A stretch of DNA of 5,893 bases from Methylococcaceae bacterium (lineage in GTDB: Bacteria; Pseudomonadota; Gammaproteobacteria; Methylococcales; Methylomonadaceae), in assembly GCA_009925045.1 (NCBI GenBank), contig RFQK01000103.1, positions 1-5,893 of the forward strand, given 5' to 3'. This document shows, piece after piece, positions 1 through 5,893 of this stretch (position 1 is its first letter; each line of letters starts with the position of its first letter). A program made the translations under genes and the position numbers. The notes under the pieces are model-generated. The model ran no database searches. It was not told the origin of the DNA and was given only the letters and a program-made list of their open reading frames with translations.

Positions 1-18
1 TGGTCATCGCGATGACCA
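1..18. repeat. 18-bp perfect palindrome
   Basis: Bases 1-18 are identical to their own reverse complement (two 9-base halves centred on CGCG). The palindrome lies inside the first visible codons of the RND pump gene, in TM1. It may extend to the left, outside the window. No function is implied; it may be chance codon usage. Confidence 0.5.
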
Positions 19-3000
19 TCAGTATCGCAGTGTCCGGCATTATCGCTTTTGAACATTTACCGGTACAGGCTTTCCCGGATGTTCAGAACGTATTTGTGCA
101 GGTCGTAACCCAATATCCTGGACAGGCGCCGGAAGAGGTTGAGAAGCAAATTTCTTTGCCGATTGAGCGCGTGATGAATGGTTTGCCGCATCTCATCAAC
201 ATGCGTTCAGTCTCTATTTTTGGATTGTCAGTGGTTACCCTAACCTTTGATGATAATGCCGAAGATTATTTTTCCAGACAGCAAGTTTTAGAGCGTTTAC
301 AAAATGCCGATATCCCTCGAGATCTCCGCCCGCAATTAGGTCCTTTATCAACCGGTGTCGGTGAAATCTTACGTTACAGCGTCGACGCCAAGCACTTGCC
401 TTTAGTAGAACAGCGGGCACTCCAGGATTGGGTGATTGAGCCACGAATCCGCGCGGTGCAAGGGGTTGCTGATGTCGTTTCTTACGGTGGAGGCGTTAAA
501 GAATATAAAGTTTCGGTTAAACCGGATCGCCTGAAAAATTATCGAGTCAGTCTCAATCAGGTCTTTGATGCGATCGCTGCTAACAATACCAATACCGGTG
601 GCGGCTATATTGAACATGGTGATGAGGCTTTAGTCGTTCGCGGGGTAGGCTTATTAAAAACGGCCGATGAAATTGGTGAAATCGTCGTCACCAGTTATGA
701 CGGCGTACCGGTCAGAATCAAAGATGTTGCCAGCATCAGCGTCGGTCCACAGCCTCGCACGGGCATCGTGGCGATGAATCAGCGTGATGATGTGGTCGAA
801 GGTATCGTGCTGTTAATTAAAGGTCGGGATGCTGTCAATGTTCTGGCCGGTGTCAAAGAAAAAATCGAAGAGCTCAATAACTTTGGGTTACCACCCGGGG
901 TCAAGATCACCCCATTCTATGACCGCACCGAATTAGTCGGACATACGATTCATACCGTAGAGCATAATATGATCGAAGGTGCGGTTCTGATCATGATTAT
1001 CTTACTGGTGTTTTTACAGCGTTTTCTGGCTGCGTTTCTGGTCACTTTGATCATACCCTTGTCTTTACTGTTCGCCTTTATTTTGGTTGATCTGGGGGGA
1101 ATATCGGCCAATCTGATTTCTTTGGGCGCCATTGATTTTGGAATTATTGTCGATAGTGCAGTCGTGTTGGTAGAGGCTGTGATGGTGCAGATTACATTGG
1201 ATCTGCAGCACAATGCCGATAGTCGTCACTTGCGACAGTCTTTATTGAGCACGACCACCGAAATGGGTCGGCCGATTCTGTTTTCTAAGGCCATCATCAT
1301 TATCGCTTTTTTACCAATTTTTACTTTTCAGCGGGTTGAGGCAAAAATCTTTTCTCCCATGGCTTACACCCTGAGTTTTGCTTTGCTTGCTTCAATGCTA
1401 TTTAGTCTGACTTTTGTGCCTGCCATGCTGACGTATTTACTGGGCCCGAAAATCGCAGAACGCCATAATCCTCTGGTGGATGCGATGGAAAGACATTATC
1501 GACTCATTTTGGAATGGGTCTTAAAGCATGCCCGGGCGGTTTTTATCGGTGCCGTTTCGGCTTTGTTGTTGAGTCTGGGTTCAGTCAAGTTGATTGGTAC
1601 TGAATTTATGCCCAAGTTGGATGAAGGCAATATCTGGTTAACCATTACCTTGCCCACACCGGTTTCATTGACTACAGCGAAAGATCTTGAGCAACAGGTT
1701 AGAGCTGAACTGGAAAACTTTTCTGAAGCCAAAACTATTTTGACTCAATTGGGACGTCCAGAGGACGGTACCGATCCCAAAGGGTTTAATAATCTGGAAG
1801 TGTTAATTGATTTAAAACCCAAAGAGGTTTGGCGTTATCACCGCAAAGATGAATTAGTTCAGGCGATGGATAAACGCTTGGCCAGATTTCCGGGAATTTT
1901 GACCAATTTCTCGCAAGTTATTCAAGATAACGTGGAAGAAGCGATTTCCGGTGTGAAAGGTGAAATTGCTGTCAAAGTGTTTGGTGATGATCTAGCCGTT
2001 TTGCAAACTAAAGCGAATCAGATCACTCATATCATGGCTTCAATAAAAGGTGCTACCGATGTTGCTGCTGAACAGCAAGCAGGTTTGGCGCAGGTGATTG
2101 TCGATATTGATCGGAGTAAGGTCTCCCGCTATGGTATTAATGTTAGCGATGTGGAACGTGTCATGGAAATTGGTATGGGCGGTATGCAGGCCTCGCAATT
2201 TCTGGAAGGAGAGCGTCGCTTTGATATTAGTTTGCGTTACGAGGAAGCAGCGCGCGATTCGGTGGCAGCACTGGAAAATTTAACCGTGCCTGCTTTGGAC
2301 GGACAATTATTGCCATTATCGGAACTCGCCGATATTAAAGTTAATCAAGGCGCCTCTCGAATTAGTCGTGAGGATAATATGCGCCGAATTGCGATCAAAT
2401 GTAATTTGATTGACCGCGATCAGGGGAGTTTCGTGGCTGAGGCTCAACAACGCGTGCAAGCAGAGCTTGATTTGCCACCCGGCTATCGAGTGGTGTGGAG
2501 TGGTCAGTTTGAAAATCAGCAACGAGCAATGAAACGCTTGGCGGTGATTGTGCCTATCAGTTTGGGGCTGATTTTTGTCTTATTGTTCTGGGCGTTTATG
2601 TCGGTGAAAAATGCCCTCCTGATCGTTATGAATGTACCCTTTGCCTTGATTGGGGGCTTGTTGATTTTGTTAATCACGGGAATAAACCTAAGTGTCTCGG
2701 CAGCCGTTGGTTTTATCGCCTTATTCGGGATTGCGGTGCAAAACGGGGTGATACTTGTTTCGAATTTCAATAAATTGCGCAGAGAAGGGCAATGTTTGCA
2801 CGATGCAATTGTCAACGGATCAGTTAGCCGATTGCGTCCAGTTGTAATGACTGCTTTAATGGCCATGCTGGGTTTGTTTCCGGCCGCATTGTCGACGAGT
2901 GTGGGTTCGGAAACAGCGAAACCCTTCGCAGTTGTCATTATTGGCGGTTTAATTACCGCTACTTTATTGACATTGACGATATTACCCGCGTTGTATCGGT

Positions 3001-3026
3001 ATTTTGCCGAGGCTGATGAGCCTTAA
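1..3026 (+). CDS. Heavy-metal efflux RND transporter, CzcA/CusA family (5' end outside window)
   Basis: Inner-membrane proton-driven pump subunit that would work as a trimer with a periplasmic adaptor and an outer-membrane channel to expel metal cations. The frame is open to the window edge (codons for V-I-A precede the ATG at 12), so that ATG is internal; comparison with CzcA suggests about 25 residues are missing. Numbering from that ATG: end of TM1 at 1-18, then the family hallmark LPVQAFPDV, a periplasmic porter domain at about 20-315, TM2-TM6 at about 322-473, TM7 near 509-529, a second periplasmic domain at about 530-840, and TM8-TM12 at about 843-998. TM4 carries D375-F-G, D381 and E388, matching the CzcA proton-relay acids. 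The three methionines that bind Cu/Ag in CusA align here with non-methionine residues (LEVLIDL, VEEAISG, RYGINVS), so a divalent cation substrate (Zn, Co, Cd or Ni) is more likely than Cu(I)/Ag(I). This substrate call is inference. Length and frame look intact to the TAA at 3024. Confidence 0.93.
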   Translation, partial: VIAMTISIAVSGIIAFEHLPVQAFPDVQNVFVQVVTQYPGQAPEEVEKQISLPIERVMNGLPHLINMRSVSIFGLSVVTLTFDDNAEDYFSRQQVLERLQNADIPRDLRPQLGPLSTGVGEILRYSVDAKHLPLVEQRALQDWVIEPRIRAVQGVADVVSYGGGVKEYKVSVKPDRLKNYRVSLNQVFDAIAANNTNTGGGYIEHGDEALVVRGVGLLKTADEIGEIVVTSYDGVPVRIKDVASISVGPQPRTGIVAMNQRDDVVEGIVLLIKGRDAVNVLAGVKEKIEELNNFGLPPGVKITPFYDRTELVGHTIHTVEHNMIEGAVLIMIILLVFLQRFLAAFLVTLIIPLSLLFAFILVDLGGISANLISLGAIDFGIIVDSAVVLVEAVMVQITLDLQHNADSRHLRQSLLSTTTEMGRPILFSKAIIIIAFLPIFTFQRVEAKIFSPMAYTLSFALLASMLFSLTFVPAMLTYLLGPKIAERHNPLVDAMERHYRLILEWVLKHARAVFIGAVSALLLSLGSVKLIGTEFMPKLDEGNIWLTITLPTPVSLTTAKDLEQQVRAELENFSEAKTILTQLGRPEDGTDPKGFNNLEVLIDLKPKEVWRYHRKDELVQAMDKRLARFPGILTNFSQVIQDNVEEAISGVKGEIAVKVFGDDLAVLQTKANQITHIMASIKGATDVAAEQQAGLAQVIVDIDRSKVSRYGINVSDVERVMEIGMGGMQASQFLEGERRFDISLRYEEAARDSVAALENLTVPALDGQLLPLSELADIKVNQGASRISREDNMRRIAIKCNLIDRDQGSFVAEAQQRVQAELDLPPGYRVVWSGQFENQQRAMKRLAVIVPISLGLIFVLLFWAFMSVKNALLIVMNVPFALIGGLLILLITGINLSVSAAVGFIALFGIAVQNGVILVSNFNKLRREGQCLHDAIVNGSVSRLRPVVMTALMAMLGLFPAALSTSVGSETAKPFAVVIIGGLITATLLTLTILPALYRYFAEADEP

Positions 3027-3030
3027 AGGA
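3025..3030 (+). promoter_or_regulatory. Ribosome binding site of the PII-like gene
   Basis: AAAGGA lies five bases before the ATG at 3036 and overlaps the TAA stop of the pump gene (3024-3026). This supports the chosen start. It also suggests that the PII-like gene is translated from the pump mRNA, possibly with translational coupling. Confidence 0.7.
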
Positions 3031-3035
3031 AAATC

Positions 3036-3362
3036 ATGAAAGAAATTCGCGCCTATATTCAACCGCATAAGCTCAGCCAGTTGACCATGCATTTAATGGA
3101 AATTCCAGGATTTCCCGGTATGACGGTCATTGATTGCGAAGGCTTTGGTCGTGAATGTACTGAGCACAGTCAGGAGTACAAACCCTTTCTGCCAAAAAAG
3201 CGGGTCGAGATATTTGTGACGGATGACATGGTGGATGTGATATTTAATACGGTGATGCGTGTTGCTCACACCGGTAAGCATGGTGACGGAAAGGTTTACG
3301 TGCTTCCAGCACTGGAAGGTGGACGTATTAGTAGTGGTGAACGAGGTAGTGAACTGGCTTAA
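3036..3362 (+). CDS. PII-like signalling protein linked to metal efflux
   Basis: A 108-residue protein with the full PII (GlnB/GlnK) layout. It starts MKEIRAYIQPHKL like GlnB, has GFGR at 36-39 before the T-loop and FLPK at 51-54 after it. The B-loop T79-G-K-H-G-D-G-K86 nearly matches PII signature 2, and the C-terminal ATP-contact segment is RISSGER at 97-103. It differs from E. coli GlnB in several places: the T-loop is five residues shorter, YRGAEY is reduced to SQEY, Gln39 is replaced by E40, and Arg103 is replaced by S99. The nucleotide-binding Lys90 and Arg101 equivalents (K86, R97) are kept. Cys34, Cys41 and His44 lie in or near the T-loop. As I recall, a PII subgroup called PII-NG is described beside RND metal pumps, and this gene fits it. 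A role in controlling or sensing for the pump nine bases upstream is inference. GlnB/GlnK proper is unlikely given the loop and the absence of amtB or glnA nearby. Confidence 0.85.
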   Translation: MKEIRAYIQPHKLSQLTMHLMEIPGFPGMTVIDCEGFGRECTEHSQEYKPFLPKKRVEIFVTDDMVDVIFNTVMRVAHTGKHGDGKVYVLPALEGGRISSGERGSELA

Positions 3363-3372
3363 GCACTTGGCA

Positions 3373-3404
3373 TTGTCAATCGATAAGAAACGCTGTGTTA
3401 CAAT
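3373..3404 (+). promoter_or_regulatory. Weak sigma70-type promoter candidate for the exported protein gene
   Basis: In the 76-base gap between the PII-like gene and the next start, TTGTCA (3373-3378) resembles a -35 box and TACAAT (3399-3404) matches five of six bases of a -10 box. Their 20-base spacing is longer than optimal. A TGTTAC hexamer at 3396 gives 17-base spacing but a poorer -10 match. The pair would give a leader of about 30 bases. Some promoter here is plausible because the downstream gene seems functionally separate from the pump operon. Confidence 0.3.
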
Positions 3405-3438
3405 TGCAGCCTCCTTTATCTAAAAAAGTGAGATTTCC

Positions 3439-3828
3439 ATGAAATTACCTATTCTGATCGCTAGCGTTCTGCTTTCGGCATCGTTTAATACGCTGGCCGA
3501 TGTTCCTCTGACTCAAGCGGATTTGTTGGGTGTTTGGAAAATTGAAAAAGAAGCTGCGGATGCCAGCGGCGGTAAATCCCGTCCTTCCAATGCAACTTGG
3601 GATTTCCGAGCCGATGGCACCATGGAAGGCACCGCAGAAGATAACGACAAAAATGCCCGTATCAATCAGATGCGTGCGGTTTTGAATTACAACGTCGAAA
3701 ACGGCAAATTAAACAAGCAGATTGCATCCGGTCGTCCAAAAATGGAAAGCTGTACCGCAATTGAGAAAGAAGGCTCACGCATGGTTCTGAAGTGTCAGTT
3801 TGTTTACTTCTTCATGAACAAAAAATAA
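3439..3828 (+). CDS. Small exported protein of unknown function, possibly lipocalin-like
   Basis: A 129-residue protein. Residues 1-20 form a signal peptide: a Lys at position 2, a hydrophobic core (ILIASVLLSASF) and a likely signal peptidase I cut after T-L-A20, leaving a mature chain of about 109 residues for the periplasm. There is no lipobox cysteine. The mature part begins with an L-L-G-V-W-K segment (29-34), followed by W54-D-F-R-A-D-G-T (54-61) and an N-Y-N-V-E-N-G-K-L strand pair (83-91). That pattern of L-x-G-x-W then F-x-x-D-G-T is common in small lipocalin-like beta-barrel proteins, but the family call is only an impression. Cys105 and Cys119 could form a disulfide. A GTGAGA ribosome site (3428-3433) sits five bases before the ATG. 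The gene is monocistronic and converges on the minus-strand cluster. I do not recognise a specific gene or ligand. Confidence 0.75.
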   Translation: MKLPILIASVLLSASFNTLADVPLTQADLLGVWKIEKEAADASGGKSRPSNATWDFRADGTMEGTAEDNDKNARINQMRAVLNYNVENGKLNKQIASGRPKMESCTAIEKEGSRMVLKCQFVYFFMNKK

Positions 3829-3834
3829 GTTAAA

Positions 3835-3866
3835 TACGGCATTGCTCAAGACAGAGTGATGCCGTA
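3835..3866. terminator. Hairpin terminator candidate between convergent genes
   Basis: Arms 3835-3847 and 3854-3866 pair over 13 positions, of which 11 are Watson-Crick and two are G-T wobbles, around a six-base loop. Read on the minus strand, the hairpin is followed by a T-rich run (complement of 3821-3834, with six consecutive T), as expected for intrinsic termination of the trpC-side transcript. On the plus strand the following sequence is only weakly T-rich, so termination of the exported-protein gene is less certain. The minus-strand reading frame ends inside the structure: its stop codon (3846-3848) lies at the arm-loop border. Confidence 0.55.
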
Positions 3867-4693
3867 ATTCTGATCCCGCAAACGTTCAAATACCTGATGA
3901 TCGGCGACTGCCTGAGCAGCACGCTGTATCATGATCTCATTTCCCCGTTTATCCATGAGTCCGCCTATGGCCAGGGTGAGCAACATCGCCTCGAAAGGGT
4001 AGCTTAAATGCAAGCGATAACGCTCGCTTAAGGTTTCGTAATCCACATCAATTCCGGCGGTCTCAAGTTCTTGGCGGTAGAGTTCAAGACAAGCGGATTC
4101 AGCTTCTTGGCGAAGTTCACTGGATAAAGAGGTGGCCATAAAATAGGCGACATCTGCCATACCCTCACCGATTCTGACGAGTTGCCAGTCTAAAAATCCC
4201 GGCTGGTCGTTTTGCCAGAAAAAATTACCCGGATGACAATCTCGATGAATTAAAGTCAGAGGGCCTTGGTTGAGAAGAGCCATGATCGATTTGCGATGAC
4301 GCGCATATTCCAAAGCACCTTTGGCACATTCATCTGACAATAAGTGAGGTGCTTTTTTTAGTGCTAATCGCATTAGCGGTACCGCAAGCAGACTGCCTAA
4401 GACGTCTTCCAGTTGACGGGTTGGGCCTTTTAGTCGGCGCAGATGCTCGTTATCTAGATCCTTATTCCAGAATCGGGCGTGCAATTGTGCCAGATTTTTG
4501 ATCACGGCCTTGGCTTGTTCTAGGTTTAAGGCCTGTCCTGCGACCCCGGCTTGTCCGCCGTTTTCTTCTCAATGTTTTGGATAATGATACTGGCAACCTG
4601 AATATCTGTAAGGTGTTGAGCAAGAACTTTCCGTGCCCACTCAACGGTCAATTGGCGTGGGTGACGGATAATGATAGGGTCCTGGCCGAACAT
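3846..4693 (-). pseudogene. Phosphotransferase of the aminoglycoside/choline kinase (APH) fold, disrupted by internal deletion and frameshift
   Basis: The gene seems to start at the ATG at 4693, seven bases past the trpC stop. That frame gives 55 residues (MFGQDPIIIRHPRQLTVEWA and onward) ending at a TAA at 4526-4528; its first 40 look like the usual N-terminus of this family. The catalytic part lies in another frame, open from 4568 to the TGA at 3846. It reads LEQAKAVIKNLAQLHARFW, then the catalytic loop H-R-D-C-H-P-G-N (counting the GTG at 4505 as 1: H87, D89, N94) and the metal-binding D106 in GFLDW. Intact relatives have, from memory, roughly 145 residues before the LHARFW-type motif, against about 70 here, so some 80 residues of the ATP-binding N-lobe appear absent as well as the frame being shifted. 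A shortened protein from GTG 4505 (219 residues) could be made but would lack the nucleotide-binding lobe. A sequencing or assembly error remains possible. The original substrate cannot be told. Confidence 0.72.
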
Positions 4694-4699
4694 ACTGCA

Positions 4700-5503
4700 T
4701 TAACGTGGGAAAAATAATTCCCGCATTTTGCGCCCAGGGGAAGGGGCGCGCATAAAGGCTTCGCCAACTAAAAAGCTAAAGATACCGGCATCTAGCATCA
4801 ATTGAACGTCTTCTGGCGTATGAATACCGCTCTCAGTCACAATCAATCTGTCATCAGGGAGGCTGTTTTTGAGTTCCAGAGTGGTTTGCAAAGACACTTC
4901 AAAACTGCGCAAATTGCGATTATTGATGCCTATCATAGGCGTGTCTAGCTGCAGTGCACGTTGCAATTCTTCGGCATCATGAACTTCGACTAACACGTCC
5001 ATGCCTAAAGCGGTTGCGGTGTCGGCCAATTCTTTCAGCATAGTATCGTCCAGGGCCGCGGCAATCAATAACACACAGTCAGCACCCAAAGCGCGTGATT
5101 CATGAATTTGATATGGGTCGATCATAAAATCTTTGCGAATGACCGGCAGAGGACATTTTTCCCGTACGCTCTGCAGATAAGCCTCAGAACCTTGGAAATA
5201 TAATTTATCGGTTAAAACCGACAAGCAGGTGGCGCCATTCATGGCATAGTCCTGAGCGATTTCAACCGGGTAAAAGTTTTCCCGAATCACGCCTTGGCTG
5301 GGCGAAGCTTTTTTGATTTCTGCGATGATGGCGGGTTTCCCACTATTCGCTTTGCTCAGTAATGACTGGTAAAACCCACGAGGGCCAGGCACCGCACCGG
5401 CCAGTTCTTCCAGCAGACTTAGAGGTAGATTCGGTTTACGGCGCGCCACTTCTTCTTGTTTGGTGGCGAGAATTTTTTTCAGAATATCAGGTGTGTCGCT
5501 CAT
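4700..5503 (-). CDS. trpC: Indole-3-glycerol phosphate synthase
   Basis: Cytosolic TIM-barrel enzyme that converts CdRP to indole-3-glycerol phosphate with loss of CO2 and water, the fourth step from chorismate to tryptophan. From the ATG at 5503 it has 267 residues, normal for the monofunctional enzyme; there is no fused TrpF domain. The active-site set is complete: [11 protein letters not shown] gives E62 and K64, LTD is at 98-100, RKDF gives K124, VEVH gives E173, INNRNL gives N195, TESGIH gives E224 and S225, and VGEA closes the phosphate site at 246-249. A GTG three codons upstream (5512) is in frame, but ATG 5503 gives the usual [12 protein letters not shown] start. No strong Shine-Dalgarno is visible. 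It is separated by 29 bases from the glutaredoxin-like gene before it and by six bases from the broken phosphotransferase gene after it, so co-transcription is likely. No trpD or trpG is present immediately upstream. Confidence 0.96.
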   Translation of the reverse strand: MSDTPDILKKILATKQEEVARRKPNLPLSLLEELAGAVPGPRGFYQSLLSKANSGKPAIIAEIKKASPSQGVIRENFYPVEIAQDYAMNGATCLSVLTDKLYFQGSEAYLQSVREKCPLPVIRKDFMIDPYQIHESRALGADCVLLIAAALDDTMLKELADTATALGMDVLVEVHDAEELQRALQLDTPMIGINNRNLRSFEVSLQTTLELKNSLPDDRLIVTESGIHTPEDVQLMLDAGIFSFLVGEAFMRAPSPGRKMRELFFPR

Positions 5504-5532
5504 AGTAGTCACGGCTCAAAATGTGGCCAGAA

Positions 5533-5781
5533 TTATAAATCAATGTCTTGTAAGAAGTCGTTCAGCTGTTCCAAATTAAAAGGCCAGTTCAGCGTTTTCT
5601 GGCTTGCGTCATGCAGAAGCACGGGAATCAATAAGCCATATTGCTGTTGTAAACTGTCATCATCAATAATATCGATGCTGCTAAAGCTTAGTCCGGCGTG
5701 CTGTAAAAGCATTTCCGCTTCTTCACACAAATGGCAAGCTTCAGTGCCTATGAGTAACAGTTTGGACATAGGCTTCTGCAT
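5533..5781 (-). CDS. Glutaredoxin-like thiol protein (DUF836 type)
   Basis: A small cytosolic thioredoxin-fold protein of 82 residues (78 if started at the second Met, ATG 5769). The first strand, KLLLIGTEACHLCEEAEMLL, carries the redox pair C16-H-L-C19 followed by acidic residues, typical of the glutaredoxin-like family Pfam calls DUF836. The predicted cis-proline is P53 in LLIPVLL. It ends in a short C-terminal helix (LEQLNDFLQDI). The first ATG overlaps nothing but directly abuts the stop of the upstream gene (TAA-ATG), which suggests translational coupling. Relatives usually begin close to the second Met, so the start is uncertain by four codons. The partner protein and in vivo reaction are unknown; it could act as a small disulfide reductase. 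Confidence 0.85.
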   Translation of the reverse strand: MQKPMSKLLLIGTEACHLCEEAEMLLQHAGLSFSSIDIIDDDSLQQQYGLLIPVLLHDASQKTLNWPFNLEQLNDFLQDIDL

Positions 5782-5893
5782 TTAGTGATGCAAATGGGCG
5801 GCTAGCCAGCGCTCTGCTACTTCACGCTGCAGTCCTTTTCGACGTGCATAATCCAGCAACTGATCTTGCTCGATTTTGCCAACGTTAAAATAT
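5782..5893 (-). CDS. metH: Cobalamin-dependent methionine synthase, C-terminal end of activation domain (partial)
   Basis: Only the last 37 codons are in the window, the gene continuing past base 5893. They read [20 protein letters not shown] and then [16 protein letters not shown] before the TAA at 5782-5784. The Y-F-x-V-x-x-I-x-x-D-Q-x-x-D-Y-A-R-R-K-G then E-R-W-L-A pattern is the known C-terminus of the S-adenosylmethionine-binding reactivation domain of MetH, which lets flavodoxin and AdoMet re-methylate oxidised cobalamin. The E. coli protein ends with a very similar segment, though its tail after the W-L-A motif differs (here A-H-L-H-H). A stand-alone activation-domain protein would look the same in this short stretch, so full-length MetH is inferred. 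The stop codon directly abuts the glutaredoxin-like gene. Confidence 0.8.
   Translation of the reverse strand, partial: YFNVGKIEQDQLLDYARRKGLQREVAERWLAAHLHH

Noticed and set aside
2516..2938. 140-codon open frame on the minus strand inside the pump gene
   Set aside because: It is antisense to well-conserved TM8-TM11 coding sequence, has no recognisable domain or ribosome site, and its composition fits a shadow frame.
1..3026. Cu/Ag-specific CusA assignment for the pump
   Set aside because: All three methionine positions used by CusA align with other residues, and TM4 has the acidic DFG-type motif of the divalent-cation pumps.
3036..3362. Assignment of the 108-residue protein as GlnB/GlnK or CutA
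   Set aside because: The T-loop is too short and altered for classical GlnB/GlnK, and the B-loop and C-terminal ATP segment are PII-specific, which excludes CutA.
3363..3438. Possible terminator after the PII-like gene
   Set aside because: Only 4-5 base inverted repeats with no T-run are visible in this gap.
4462..4644. 60-codon minus-strand frame across the disrupted phosphotransferase region
   Set aside because: Its Arg/Lys/Gly-rich sequence matches no phosphotransferase segment; the two other frames carry the family-like halves.
5456..5785. 109-codon open frame on the plus strand over trpC and the glutaredoxin-like gene
   Set aside because: It runs antisense to two genes with intact active-site motifs; its Ser/Cys-rich sequence is typical of an antisense shadow.

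Overview
The window is chromosomal DNA that looks gammaproteobacterial: mid-GC, closely packed, with housekeeping genes whose residues read like that class. A methanotroph-like Methylococcales host is a guess from the overall look of the proteins, not something the sequence proves. No tRNA, rRNA, CRISPR array, insertion sequence or phage gene was seen.

Plus strand, 1-3362: a heavy-metal efflux RND pump of the CzcA/CusA class, missing about its first two dozen residues because the window starts inside it, is followed after nine bases by a PII-like signalling protein with a shortened T-loop. The two read as the tail of a metal-efflux operon whose outer-membrane and adaptor genes would lie upstream. 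A separate small gene for an exported 129-residue protein of unknown function follows (3439-3828) with its own weak promoter candidate.

Minus strand, 5893-3846: the last 37 codons of a gene closely resembling the C-terminal activation domain of cobalamin-dependent methionine synthase (metH) abut a glutaredoxin-like thiol protein. Next come trpC (indole-3-glycerol phosphate synthase) and a phosphotransferase gene of the aminoglycoside/choline kinase fold. That last gene appears broken: its N-terminal and catalytic parts lie in different frames and about 80 residues of the nucleotide-binding lobe appear to be missing. The four genes are spaced tightly enough to be one transcript. The two gene sets converge at about 3830-3866, where a strong hairpin overlaps the end of the phosphotransferase frame.

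The points of most interest are the PII-like protein coupled to the metal pump and the internally deleted phosphotransferase gene. I found no clearly new multi-gene system.
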